DNA of 64,000 nucleotides from Rhodococcus sp. SBT000017 (GTDB lineage: Bacteria; Actinomycetota; Actinomycetes; Mycobacteriales; Mycobacteriaceae). How positions within the stretch are numbered: position 1 is the stretch's first letter; every line of letters starts with the position of its first letter. Below are positions 24,761 to 33,107 of the stretch, one piece after another. A program made the position numbers and the translations under genes. Below the pieces are notes generated by a model. It worked only from the letters and a program-made list of their open reading frames with translations. It made no database searches and was not told where the DNA came from. The stretch spans positions 3,906,001 to 3,970,000 of the forward strand of contig NZ_REFU01000001.1 of NCBI RefSeq assembly GCF_003688915.1, read 5' to 3'.

Positions 24761-25742
24761 GGTCCTGGCTCCGACCGATCCGGTGTGCAACGGAGCAGAC
24801 CAGCGATGTTCCTGGGCGGCTGTAGCGCACATCGGCAGTACGCCAAACGCTTCCACCCTTCTCGACCACGGCTGCCTTGTCCAGTGCTGTAGACGATCGG
24901 GGGCCGAGAGTCCGAGCGGCGGGACCGTCCGCTTGAATGCGCAACCGGCGCATCCACAGAGTATTGCTCGTCGACCGCTCGAGATCGTCCAGGTCGTACA
25001 GAAGTATCTGTCCGACCTGGAGTGCCTCGCAGAATGCGTCGATCAAATTGACGCTGGCGGAGTCGCCGGCGTCGATTCCGGCCACCGATCCGCTGTTCGT
25101 CCCGGTATCGAAAACAGTGACCAACCGTGAGAAGGCCTGCTGGGCAGGGAAATCGACGTCCACATCCCGAACGGATGTGTTGTGGTGGCGAAACGCTTCT
25201 CGGTACAGATGGGGACGAACGGGAGTGATCGAGGGCAGGTCGACGGCGGCTTCTGTGTCGGAGATCGAGGTGGGAGCGACTTCGTGCGACACCACTATCT
25301 CCGCCTTGAACTCGCCGATGTCGATCCGGGCTTTGGTGCTGCCCTCCGTGTACTCCAGAACGGTGCCGGAAACGGAGAGGCTCATGGAGTTTCCCTCGGC
25401 CGGCTTGACCGGTGCACGAACCGTCAGTTGCTCGACCCAGCAGCGGGTTTCGCGTCCGGTTCTGAGCTGGACGAGGTACTCGCCGATCAGAGCGGCAGTG
25501 ACGATGACATCGATCGTGCTGGCGTGCGGCAGCTGTTCGGTAGTTCCTTTCGTGGACCAGTCTGCCGGCATCGTCAAGTTCAGTCGGCCGGTGAAGGACC
25601 CCGACCGCACCTTGTCGATGGTGATGTCCTGTCGCACTCTCTTGTATCCACTGCCGAAGAACCGGCCTTCGGCGGGCCCGAGAGCGTCCTCGACCGTCGC
25701 TAGGCGGGTGATCGTATTTCCCAGTGCTGCCTGATGTTTCAT
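24753..25742 (-). CDS. AvrD-family protein, possible syringolide-type synthase
   Basis: This 329-residue protein is close in length to Pseudomonas AvrD (about 311). The ATG has GGGGGAG four bases upstream. The N-terminal half shows EDALGPAEGRFFGSGYKR (about residues 19-35), PADWSTKGTTEQLPHASTID (59-78) and CWVEQLTVRAPV. The C-terminal half shows RPHLYREAFRHHNTSV and LIDAFCEALQVGQILLYDLD. I recognise this as the AvrD family (two hotdog-like halves, related to AfsA-type enzymes). AvrD of P. syringae directs syringolide synthesis from a pentulose and a beta-ketoacyl chain. The coupled KAS III and ACP genes fit that chemistry. The family call rests on remembered motifs. Confidence 0.75.
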   Translation of the reverse strand: MKHQAALGNTITRLATVEDALGPAEGRFFGSGYKRVRQDITIDKVRSGSFTGRLNLTMPADWSTKGTTEQLPHASTIDVIVTAALIGEYLVQLRTGRETRCWVEQLTVRAPVKPAEGNSMSLSVSGTVLEYTEGSTKARIDIGEFKAEIVVSHEVAPTSISDTEAAVDLPSITPVRPHLYREAFRHHNTSVRDVDVDFPAQQAFSRLVTVFDTGTNSGSVAGIDAGDSASVNLIDAFCEALQVGQILLYDLDDLERSTSNTLWMRRLRIQADGPAARTLGPRSSTALDKAAVVEKGGSVWRTADVRYSRPGTSLVCSVAHRIGRSQDRG

Positions 25743-25918
25743 TACTCCCCCTGGGTCGGACAGCGAGAACTCGAATGCAGAGATGCTTGCGGAAGTCGAT
25801 GCTTCCGCAGTCTCCCGTCGGTGTCCACGCAAATCGGACAAACCCACTACCGGAGCAGCGCCGATAACAGGCTAGTGACGTCCGGCACGCCGGTCATGTC
25901 GCGCTGGGTTAAAGGCGC

Positions 25919-27124
25919 TCAGGTAGCGGTGTCCTTGGTCCCCGCGGTCTTGGCTCGTTCACGAACAGAGTAGAAACCCGAAGCCGAACCCATTACCAGG
26001 ATCAACAAACACGCCATCGCAACCGCCTGCGATCCTCCGCTGCCGAGAGCAGCCGCAAGCGGAGCGCCGAGAGAGGCACCCCCGAATACTGCGACGGTGT
26101 AGAGGGTGGTCGCGGCACCGACGTTGCCCTCCGACCATCGGACGATTTCGCCCACCACCGTCGGCGCGGCGATGCACAGTCCGCCGGTGAACACGACCAT
26201 CGCACATGCCACTGCCACGATCGAGGTGCTGGCGGCGCAGACGGCCACTGCTGCGCACATCGAACAGAGCGGCCACAACAGTCGTGGCCGTATCGGCACG
26301 GTCGTGATTCTCGTGATCAGGAAACCGGCGACGACCACCGCAGGCAGAGTGATTGCTCGCAGGATCAGCAATCCCTGCTCGTCCCAATCTCCGCTGAGTT
26401 GAAAGCCTGCATAGAGCGCCACCAGGCTCGACAAGAATGTACTGGCGGTGACCAAGAGTGCGGCTATCGGTGCGCGACGCACGAGGGCCCCGAGGGCCCC
26501 GTAAGTCTGCCGCAACGGAATTCCGGTGTGCTTGCCGGCTCGACTGTCTGGAGACAAGCCGAACTTGATGCCGGCTGCGGCAACTGCGATTGCTCCACCC
26601 CCGGCGAGAAATACCGTACGGATACCTCCGGCCTGCACCAGCACTTGCGCTGCCACCTGTGCGACGACCGCCGCCCCCATTCCGGCTCCGATTGCCGCGG
26701 CGTTCAATGCCGGAACGTTCTTGGGAGAAGACGTGCGTGAGATGTAGGCCAGTGTCGCCGGAGTGAACGCAGCTGCCGCCAGTCCTTGCAGCGCCCTTGC
26801 TGCAAGAAATATCGACATCGACGACGCAAACGCCGTCGCCAACGTCACTGCGGCGGTGACACCCGCGCTCATCACCATGGTGCGATGAGCGCCGAGTCGG
26901 TCGGTGAGCGGACCGATCAGCACAATTCCCAGGGCATAGGCCAGCGAGAACACTGTGGTCGCCAACGCCGCCGTCCCCTGCCCCGCTCCGGTCAGCGAGT
27001 CGAGCTGAATGTTCAGCGGCAGGGCGATGTACAGCTGCCCCACGATCGGCAACGTTCCGGCGGCGCACAGCGCGCCGACGGCGAATGGAGGTGGTGCAGG
27101 TGTGGAAGGCTGCGGGGCGCTCAC
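25919..27124 (-). CDS. MFS efflux transporter
   Basis: This 401-residue transporter has about twelve hydrophobic helices. The major-facilitator loop motif is present between helices 2 and 3 (IGPLTDRLGAHRTMV), and helix 5 carries the drug-export type PATLAYISRTSS region after GLAAAAF. The GTG (MSAPQPSTPAPPPFAVG) was chosen over a TTG twelve codons upstream; neither has a strong ribosome-binding site. It lies 176 bases upstream of the AvrD gene on the same strand, so it may export the cluster product. An intergenic promoter could separate the two. Confidence 0.85.
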   Translation of the reverse strand: MSAPQPSTPAPPPFAVGALCAAGTLPIVGQLYIALPLNIQLDSLTGAGQGTAALATTVFSLAYALGIVLIGPLTDRLGAHRTMVMSAGVTAAVTLATAFASSMSIFLAARALQGLAAAAFTPATLAYISRTSSPKNVPALNAAAIGAGMGAAVVAQVAAQVLVQAGGIRTVFLAGGGAIAVAAAGIKFGLSPDSRAGKHTGIPLRQTYGALGALVRRAPIAALLVTASTFLSSLVALYAGFQLSGDWDEQGLLILRAITLPAVVVAGFLITRITTVPIRPRLLWPLCSMCAAVAVCAASTSIVAVACAMVVFTGGLCIAAPTVVGEIVRWSEGNVGAATTLYTVAVFGGASLGAPLAAALGSGGSQAVAMACLLILVMGSASGFYSVRERAKTAGTKDTAT

Positions 27125-27364
27125 CGGCCGCACGCTAGCAATTAGCTGAACACCCGGCAATTCGGGGCCGTTGGTGTCTTTGGAGTTCTCGACGAAACCG
27201 TCTATGGCACAGCGGTAGTGGTGCGGTGACCCCAGGTCGCTCCACTCACATTGCGTCGCCGGATCAGCGGATTGTGCTGATGGTTGCTCGCATGAGCACC
27301 TGTAGCGCGGACCCGAGGCCCTGACACCACCCAGCGGCGCCCCTGTCGACCGGTTGCTCCAGTG

Positions 27365-28417
27365 TCATACCGACGCGCGCTCGGCTTCGTCTGCATGTCG
27401 TTGGGTGGGCTCGGGTGAACGCGCGCGGCGGGATCCGATCACTCCGGCGGCAACGGCGCCGACGAGGCAGGCCCCACCGATCGCGTATCCCAGGAGTGGT
27501 CCGCGAGAAGTCAACCAGGCCAACTTGTTCGCCGCGTCGCGTGCCGAGGCCACCTGCTCCAACCGACCCGTCTCGTCCAGGGCGAGTGACGCCTTGAAGA
27601 TCGTGATCTCGGGGATCTTCGGATCTCGCGCGAAGTACTGGTACGGCGTTTCCTGTCCCCACACCAGGCTTCCGCTCGTGGGCTCGACGTAGATGTCGCG
27701 AACGTTCGAGTACCACCGCTTCATCGTGATCGGCTCGTCTCCATCGCCCAGTCCCCATTTCGATGCCGGGAGGGTCACCGAGTTGATCGGTGACTGGGTC
27801 GTGGTCGAGAGGTCGGCTTCGGTCACGATCGATCGGAAGTGATAGATCGGCAGCCCCTCCATGGTGATCTCCTCGACGAAGTTCGCCTCGAAGCTCGTCC
27901 ACGCCGTCGCGTCGTAGACCGTGTACGTGATCGGCTGGGTATCGAATGGGAAGCGATGCTGTAACCCTGTGCGGGGCAGAGGAACAGCAGGTGAGTCGAC
28001 TGTGGTCTGCAGGGATCCGGCGGGCTCGACGGGTAGGCCGGTGCGCCGGTCGCTCGTCACTCGATCCACCGAGGCGGTCAGCAGGCTCGCATCCCCGTCG
28101 CGGTCGGCGCGTCGCACCGTGGCTCCGACCTGGAAGGTGACGCGGTCTGCGTCGGAGGGATCCTCCACGGTGATGTACCGCTGGAGAACGAGGGGGACAT
28201 CTGTCGCGATCGACAGGGGGCCGGGGCCGGTGATCGTCCTCGAGTCGAGGACCTCGCCGCCCGCACCGTCTGCCGTGGTGGCCACCGTGGTTGCGGCGAT
28301 GTCGAGGGGAGTCACGGCCAGACGGTCGTAGACGAGGGTGGGCAGCAGTAGCGCAACGACGATCGCGAAGGATCCCAGACCTGCGAGCACGCACATCGCG
28401 ATTCTCACCCGTGACAT
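27365..28417 (-). CDS. DUF3068 (PorA-family-like) membrane protein
   Basis: This 350-residue protein is anchored by an N-terminal helix (about residues 5-27, IAMCVLAGLGSFAIVVALLLP) and a C-terminal helix (about 310-333, LGYAIGGACLVGAVAAGVIG). A large outside domain lies between. That domain holds features of DUF3068 proteins of mycolic-acid bacteria: TGLQHRFPFDTQPITYTVYD, FRSIVTEADLST, YSNVRDIYVEPTSGSLV and a late SARDAANKLAWLTSRG. The ATG follows a GGGACGG stretch; a GTG two codons upstream is possible. The function of the family is not established. It is a single gene here. Confidence 0.8.
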   Translation of the reverse strand: MSRVRIAMCVLAGLGSFAIVVALLLPTLVYDRLAVTPLDIAATTVATTADGAGGEVLDSRTITGPGPLSIATDVPLVLQRYITVEDPSDADRVTFQVGATVRRADRDGDASLLTASVDRVTSDRRTGLPVEPAGSLQTTVDSPAVPLPRTGLQHRFPFDTQPITYTVYDATAWTSFEANFVEEITMEGLPIYHFRSIVTEADLSTTTQSPINSVTLPASKWGLGDGDEPITMKRWYSNVRDIYVEPTSGSLVWGQETPYQYFARDPKIPEITIFKASLALDETGRLEQVASARDAANKLAWLTSRGPLLGYAIGGACLVGAVAAGVIGSRRARSPEPTQRHADEAERASV

Positions 28418-28602
28418 AAACACCGTCCCAATTCATTTCGTTTTCGGCCATCTCATCCTGCCGTGACGGGAGCACCGAATGTCCGCTTCCGCGTTGTGAC
28501 CTGTCAGCATGTTCGACGGAAATCACAGAGACATCAACCGATGTTGAGATTTCCTCGAACGGTGCACACTGGGATCGATCGCGCTGAACAGGGGGACGAC
28601 GC

Positions 28603-29964
28603 ATGGCGACCGGTATCGATCGAGGCACCGTGGTCGATCGTGGCAGTCGTTGGCGAACCATCGGGACCTTGCGCACCGGGCCCGGTTCTGCCGTCCTTCC
28701 GTTCGGCTGGGGACCGGCGATCGTGTTGGTCCTCGTGGCCTTCGTGGACCGTATCGAATTCAGCCTCGTGGCTGCGGTTCTTCCTCAGCTGCAGGCCGAA
28801 TGGGGTTTCGGCGACGCGGTGGCGGGATCGCTGCCCAGTGCATCCGCGATCGCCGCGGGTGTCCTGGCGATACCTGCTGCATACCTCGCCGACCGTCACG
28901 ATCGCGGCAGAATCGTGACGTGGGTCGTCGTGCTGTGGTCTTTGGCGACGCTGGGTTCTGCGCTTGCGCCCACCTTCTTGATCTTCTATCTCGTGCGGGT
29001 CGGTCTGGCCGCCGCGGAGGCAGTGGACAACCCGGCGAGCGCGAGTCTTCTTGCCGACTTCTATCCGCCTGCAACGCGATCCACCGCGTTCGGTTGGTGG
29101 CGAACCTCGGCGTACCTGGGCGGCGCAGGCATCGTGCTGGGTGGTGTGCTGGCGGACTGGCTGGGCTGGCGCGGGGCCTTCATGGTCATGACGATCCCGG
29201 GACTGCTTGTCGCAGTGCTCGTCTCACGTCTGAAAGAACCCGAACGCGGATACGCAGACAGGTTGGCGGCTCGCGCAGACCTGAGCCTGCAGGCTCGCAC
29301 ACCGTCCGGACCGCTTGCCACCCAGCTCCGGCGACTGTTGCCCGTCCGAACGCTGTGGTTCACCGGTGCGGCTCTGACGGTCATGAGCTTGTCGATCGGT
29401 GGCCTGACCTTCTGGCTACCGAGTCTGCTGCAACGCCGGTACGGCCTGTCCGAATCGGCTGCCGCGACGTCTGGCGGAGGAATGACGCTGCTCGGAATCG
29501 TCCTCGGCACGCTCGTCGCGGCGATGGCAACCCGTCGCGCCGTGGTCGGCACCAGCCTCGCGCAATGGCGAGTACTGCTGGGCGGTAGCGGAATCCTGGT
29601 GGGAAGTGTGTTCATGTCGATTGCGCTCGGCATGGACTCCACGGTGGTGTTCGTCGTCCTGCTCACCGTGTTCGCCTTCTTCTCGGCCTTCGCTCTCCCC
29701 ACGCTCACCGCCTGCGTCGCCGACGTCGTTCCGGCACGCGATCGGGGTCTTGGATTCGGCATGCTGCAGATCGCCGCGACCGCGGGCGGCGCCGTCGGGC
29801 CGCTTCTGGTCGGTGTGGTGTCCGACGCGGCGGATTCACTCACCGTCGGCCTGATTCCGCTCCTTCCGCTGCTGGCCATCGGCGGAGTTTTCGCCCTTCT
29901 GGCCTACTGGTCCGTGGAACGCGATTCGCAGCGAGTCCTGGCCGCGGCTGCGCGGGAAGAGTAA
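28603..29964 (+). CDS. MFS transporter of unknown substrate
   Basis: This 453-residue protein has a GGGGGA site seven bases before the ATG and about twelve transmembrane helices. The loop 2-3 motif is AAYLADRHDRGRIVT, and helix 4 includes RVGLAAAEAVDNPASASLLADFYPP, as in the spinster/phthalate-type branch where a DxxxxxxRxS-like region carries substrate contacts. The C-terminal half begins after a cytoplasmic loop (LKEPERGYADR). No neighbouring gene indicates a substrate; it is followed by a nickel/cobalt transporter gene 27 bases downstream, so both may share a transcript. Confidence 0.85.
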   Translation: MATGIDRGTVVDRGSRWRTIGTLRTGPGSAVLPFGWGPAIVLVLVAFVDRIEFSLVAAVLPQLQAEWGFGDAVAGSLPSASAIAAGVLAIPAAYLADRHDRGRIVTWVVVLWSLATLGSALAPTFLIFYLVRVGLAAAEAVDNPASASLLADFYPPATRSTAFGWWRTSAYLGGAGIVLGGVLADWLGWRGAFMVMTIPGLLVAVLVSRLKEPERGYADRLAARADLSLQARTPSGPLATQLRRLLPVRTLWFTGAALTVMSLSIGGLTFWLPSLLQRRYGLSESAAATSGGGMTLLGIVLGTLVAAMATRRAVVGTSLAQWRVLLGGSGILVGSVFMSIALGMDSTVVFVVLLTVFAFFSAFALPTLTACVADVVPARDRGLGFGMLQIAATAGGAVGPLLVGVVSDAADSLTVGLIPLLPLLAIGGVFALLAYWSVERDSQRVLAAAAREE

Positions 29965-29991
29965 TTCGTTGTCGTCGGCCACAATGTCCCC

Positions 29992-31119
29992 ATGACGATT
30001 GAGCTATCGCGCGCCGAGGTCGGCCGACGGCAGAGTCGATTCACTCTCGACGAGATCCCCCGCCTATTGGCGATGGCCGGCTTCGTGGCCGCTCTGCACG
30101 TGATCGGTTGGGGGTTGTTCACGCACTACGACTCCATCCCGAGCATTCACGGACTCACCGGGGCCGACGGCACCCTCGTGTACGCCGGAGCGGGCGTGTT
30201 GGCATACACCCTCGGGCTCAGGCACGCCTTCGACGCCGATCACATCGCCGCCATCGACGACACCACCCGCTTTCTGCTGCAGAAGGGCAAGCGGCCGTTG
30301 GCTGTCGGACTCTTCTTCTCCCTGGGTCATTCGACGGTCGTGTTCGTCTTCGTCGCTGCCATCGCTTTCGTCGCGTCGCAGGCGACGGCGTTCCAGGACG
30401 CGTTCGCCGGAGTCGGCGGCGTCATCGGCACATTGGTTTCCGGAACATTCCTGTATCTCATCGCCGCATTGAACATCGCAGTCCTCGCCGGCATCGTCGG
30501 GGTCTGGCGTCGGGCGAAGCGAGGTGAGTACACCGAGGAAGGGCTGGACGAGTTGCTGGCCAAGCGTGGCTTGATGAATCGACTGTTCCGTGGTCGATAC
30601 GACAAGCTGATCAACCACTCGTGGCAGATGTATCCATTGGGTCTGCTGTTCGGGTTGGGCTTCGACACCGCCACCCAAGTCGGTCTGCTCGCGGTCGCCG
30701 GCACGACGGCCATTGCCGGAGGATTGCCGCCCATGGCGATCATCGCGCTGCCGGTCCTGTTCGCGGCGGGCATGACCACGATGGACACGATCGATGGAAT
30801 CTTCATGTCGAAGGCATACGGCTGGGCATTCGTGACACCGGTGCGAAAGATCTACTACAACATGACGATGACGGGGCTGTCCGTCTTCGTGGCCCTGGTG
30901 ATCGGCACGGTGCAATTGCTGACTCTGCTCGCCGAACATTTGGAGCTGACCGGTGGGCTGTGGGACGCGTTGGCCGTCATCGATCTCAACCTCGCCGGTC
31001 AGCTCGTCGTCGGTACGTTCTTCGTTGTCTGGATCGGTGCGATCGTGTATTACAAGGTGGCGCGCATCGACGATCGCGGTGTCCCGAAGGCACACTCACC
31101 CGGAATGGAGATCACGTGA
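29992..31119 (+). CDS. NicT/HoxN nickel-cobalt permease
   Basis: This 375-residue high-affinity transition-metal permease has eight or so hydrophobic helices. The family signature is in helix 2, RHAFDADHIAAIDDTTR, where the HAFDADH pattern binds the metal. LFFSLGHSTVVF and LGFDTATQVGLL are the other conserved NiCoT motifs. The ATG follows the MFS gene closely, and its stop overlaps the GTG of the lipase gene (GTGA). The usual role is nickel for urease or hydrogenase, or cobalt for cobalamin. No such enzyme lies in the window, and the leader is too short for a cobalamin riboswitch. Confidence 0.92.
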   Translation: MTIELSRAEVGRRQSRFTLDEIPRLLAMAGFVAALHVIGWGLFTHYDSIPSIHGLTGADGTLVYAGAGVLAYTLGLRHAFDADHIAAIDDTTRFLLQKGKRPLAVGLFFSLGHSTVVFVFVAAIAFVASQATAFQDAFAGVGGVIGTLVSGTFLYLIAALNIAVLAGIVGVWRRAKRGEYTEEGLDELLAKRGLMNRLFRGRYDKLINHSWQMYPLGLLFGLGFDTATQVGLLAVAGTTAIAGGLPPMAIIALPVLFAAGMTTMDTIDGIFMSKAYGWAFVTPVRKIYYNMTMTGLSVFVALVIGTVQLLTLLAEHLELTGGLWDALAVIDLNLAGQLVVGTFFVVWIGAIVYYKVARIDDRGVPKAHSPGMEIT

Positions 31120-32276
31120 CGACACGTCACCGGCTCGGCGCTGTGGCACTCACGGCAGCTCTCGTGTTCAGCGCGGCAACCTCGGCGGTGTTCGCTGCGC
31201 CGTCGTCTGCTGCACCCTCGATCACGCAGGGCATCGGAGATGTCGTCTCCACGCGAGATCTTCCCCGAGAGCTCTGGATTCCCGGTGCGGCCTCGGCCGA
31301 AGTGCTCACCTATGTCACCACCGACACGTTCGGCGACAAGGCTCTGAGTACCGGCACCGTCTTCCTGCCGCCGGGCACTGCGCCGGAGGGCGGCTGGCCG
31401 GTGATCTCGTGGGCACACGGCACGTCCGGGCTCGGTGACGCGTGCGCACCGTCCGTCACGGGACCTGCATCGGCCGAACGAGATCTGCCGTACCTCGCGA
31501 ACTGGCTCGCACAGGGTTACGCCATTGTCGCCAGTGACTACGCCGGCCTCGGAACGCCTGGATTGCCGGCCTATCTCGACGGGCGAACCACCGCCCACAA
31601 CGTGGTGGACATGGTCAAGGCGGGCCGCAACTACAGCGAGGACCTGTCACGATCCTGGGTGACCGTCGGTCAATCCCAGGGAGCCGGCGCAGCTATCTAC
31701 ACCGCGCGTTATGCGACCGAATTCGGCGGTCCCGATCTCGACTACCGCGGGGCGGTCGGTACCGGAACTCCCGCATACATCGAGAAGTTGGTCTCGATCG
31801 GTGGACCGGGCGTTCCGCCGGTGGAACTACCGGCGGGCCTGACCGCCTACGTCGCGTACATCGGGGCCTCGCTGCGCTACGCGCATCCCGAACTCGGCTT
31901 GGACAACATCCTTACTCCACTCGGAAAGAAGTACGCAGACCTGGCCGAGACGACGTGCGTCTGGGATTTCGAGGCGCAACTCGACGGCGTCACGATCGGC
32001 GACTTCTTCACCGCGCCACTGACCGGCATGCCCAACTTCACCGCCGTGCTCGACGACTACATGGCGATGCCCGAAACGGGTTTCGACAAGCCGTTCTTCA
32101 TGGGCAACGGCGTGCAGGACATCGACGTTCCGTTCCCGACCACCGCCGCTTACGTCGCCCGCCTGACGGCCAACGGTGAGCCGGTGACCTTCAGGGTGTA
32201 CAACACCGACCACAGTGGAGCCTTCGTCCAGTCGCAGGCCGATACGATTCCGTTCGTGGCACAGTTGTTTCACTGA
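31116..32276 (+). CDS. Secreted lipase, LIP family alpha/beta hydrolase
   Basis: This 386-residue exported hydrolase starts at a GTG overlapping the NicT stop, with GGAG eight bases upstream. The signal peptide covers about residues 1-33 (core LGAVALTAALVFSAATSAVFA). The nucleophile is Ser187 in VGQSQGAG, the SWAHGTSG loop near residue 98 forms the oxyanion region, and GVQDIDVP and NTDHSGAF near the end supply the Asp and His. This is the layout of secretory lipases found in fungi and actinobacteria. It would cleave extracellular acylglycerols or esters. Coupling to a metal permease has no obvious functional meaning. Confidence 0.85.
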   Translation: MTTRHRLGAVALTAALVFSAATSAVFAAPSSAAPSITQGIGDVVSTRDLPRELWIPGAASAEVLTYVTTDTFGDKALSTGTVFLPPGTAPEGGWPVISWAHGTSGLGDACAPSVTGPASAERDLPYLANWLAQGYAIVASDYAGLGTPGLPAYLDGRTTAHNVVDMVKAGRNYSEDLSRSWVTVGQSQGAGAAIYTARYATEFGGPDLDYRGAVGTGTPAYIEKLVSIGGPGVPPVELPAGLTAYVAYIGASLRYAHPELGLDNILTPLGKKYADLAETTCVWDFEAQLDGVTIGDFFTAPLTGMPNFTAVLDDYMAMPETGFDKPFFMGNGVQDIDVPFPTTAAYVARLTANGEPVTFRVYNTDHSGAFVQSQADTIPFVAQLFH

Positions 32277-32291
32277 AGCCCACGTGTTCGG

Positions 32292-33107
32292 CTAGTTCAA
32301 CGGGCGCTTGCTGGGCAGTCCGTAGGCGCGGGCCGTGAACTTTTCCAGCACGGTGCGCGGCAGCAATCGCTGGGCGAGGAACACTGCCGGAGCATTGCTG
32401 CCCACGGCGTAGATGGGCAAAGTTTTCTCGTCCTCCACCGCTCGCAGCACTGTGGTGGCAACCGTTTCGGCCGTAATGCCCTCGGACTCTTTGGCATCGA
32501 GCTTGGCGATCACTGTGGTGAAGTCGCGCAGATACGGCGAATGCGGGCCGCAGTATTTGGTTCGACGAGCCGAGAGGCCGGTGTCGATAGAGCCGGGTTC
32601 GACTGTGGTGATGTCGATTCCGAACGGCTCGAGCTCGAAGCGTGCTGCAGTCGAGAACCCCTTGATCGCTGCCTTGGTGGCGGCGTACGAGGAACGGTAG
32701 GCCAGCGGGAAGCTTGCCAGCATCGACCCGATGTTGACGATCTTTCCGCGGCGTCTCTCGCGCATACCCGGCAGCACTGCCTGAGTCAGCTCGACAGCAC
32801 CGAACACATTGAGCTGGAAGAGTCGGGTGATCGCCTCGATGGGCAGCTCTTCGATCGGTCCGCACTGGCTTTCACCCGCGTTGTTGATCAGCACATCCAC
32901 CGGGGTGTCGGCGATGCCGTCGACGAACCCGCGGAGCGATGCCGGGTCCGTCAGGTCCAGGTCGCGGTAGTCGACTCCGGGAATCGGATCGACCACGGCC
33001 CCGCTGTTGCGACTCGTTCCGATGACCCGGTAGCCACGAGCGATCAGAAGTTCGGCGACGGCCTGGCCGATGCCGGACGTCGCTCCGGTGACAAGTGCAG
33101 TGTTCAT
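32292..33107 (-). CDS. Short-chain dehydrogenase/reductase
   Basis: This 271-residue classical SDR has the cofactor loop TGATSGIGQAV at residues 8-18, NNAG near residue 85, and the catalytic Ser, Tyr and Lys in NIGSMLASFPLAYRSSYAATKAA. The C-terminal extension AQRLLPRTVLEKFTARAYGL is typical of membrane-associated SDRs acting on lipophilic substrates. The ATG overlaps the stop of the hydroxylase gene (ATGA). It ends a four-gene aromatic ring-cleavage operon, where it could oxidise or reduce a side chain. The exact substrate is not apparent. Confidence 0.85.
   Translation of the reverse strand: MNTALVTGATSGIGQAVAELLIARGYRVIGTSRNSGAVVDPIPGVDYRDLDLTDPASLRGFVDGIADTPVDVLINNAGESQCGPIEELPIEAITRLFQLNVFGAVELTQAVLPGMRERRRGKIVNIGSMLASFPLAYRSSYAATKAAIKGFSTAARFELEPFGIDITTVEPGSIDTGLSARRTKYCGPHSPYLRDFTTVIAKLDAKESEGITAETVATTVLRAVEDEKTLPIYAVGSNAPAVFLAQRLLPRTVLEKFTARAYGLPSKRPLN

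Noticed and set aside
24753..25742. AfsA-type gamma-butyrolactone synthase
   Set aside because: The hotdog-like halves suggest a distant link, but the FFGSGYKR and ADWSTKG/LPHASTID motifs fit the AvrD family better.
29965..29991. Cobalamin or metal riboswitch before the NicT gene
   Set aside because: Only 27 bases separate it from the previous gene, too few for a riboswitch.
32277..32291. Terminator between the lipase and SDR genes
   Set aside because: Only a four-pair AGCC/GGCT stem is present, too weak to call.
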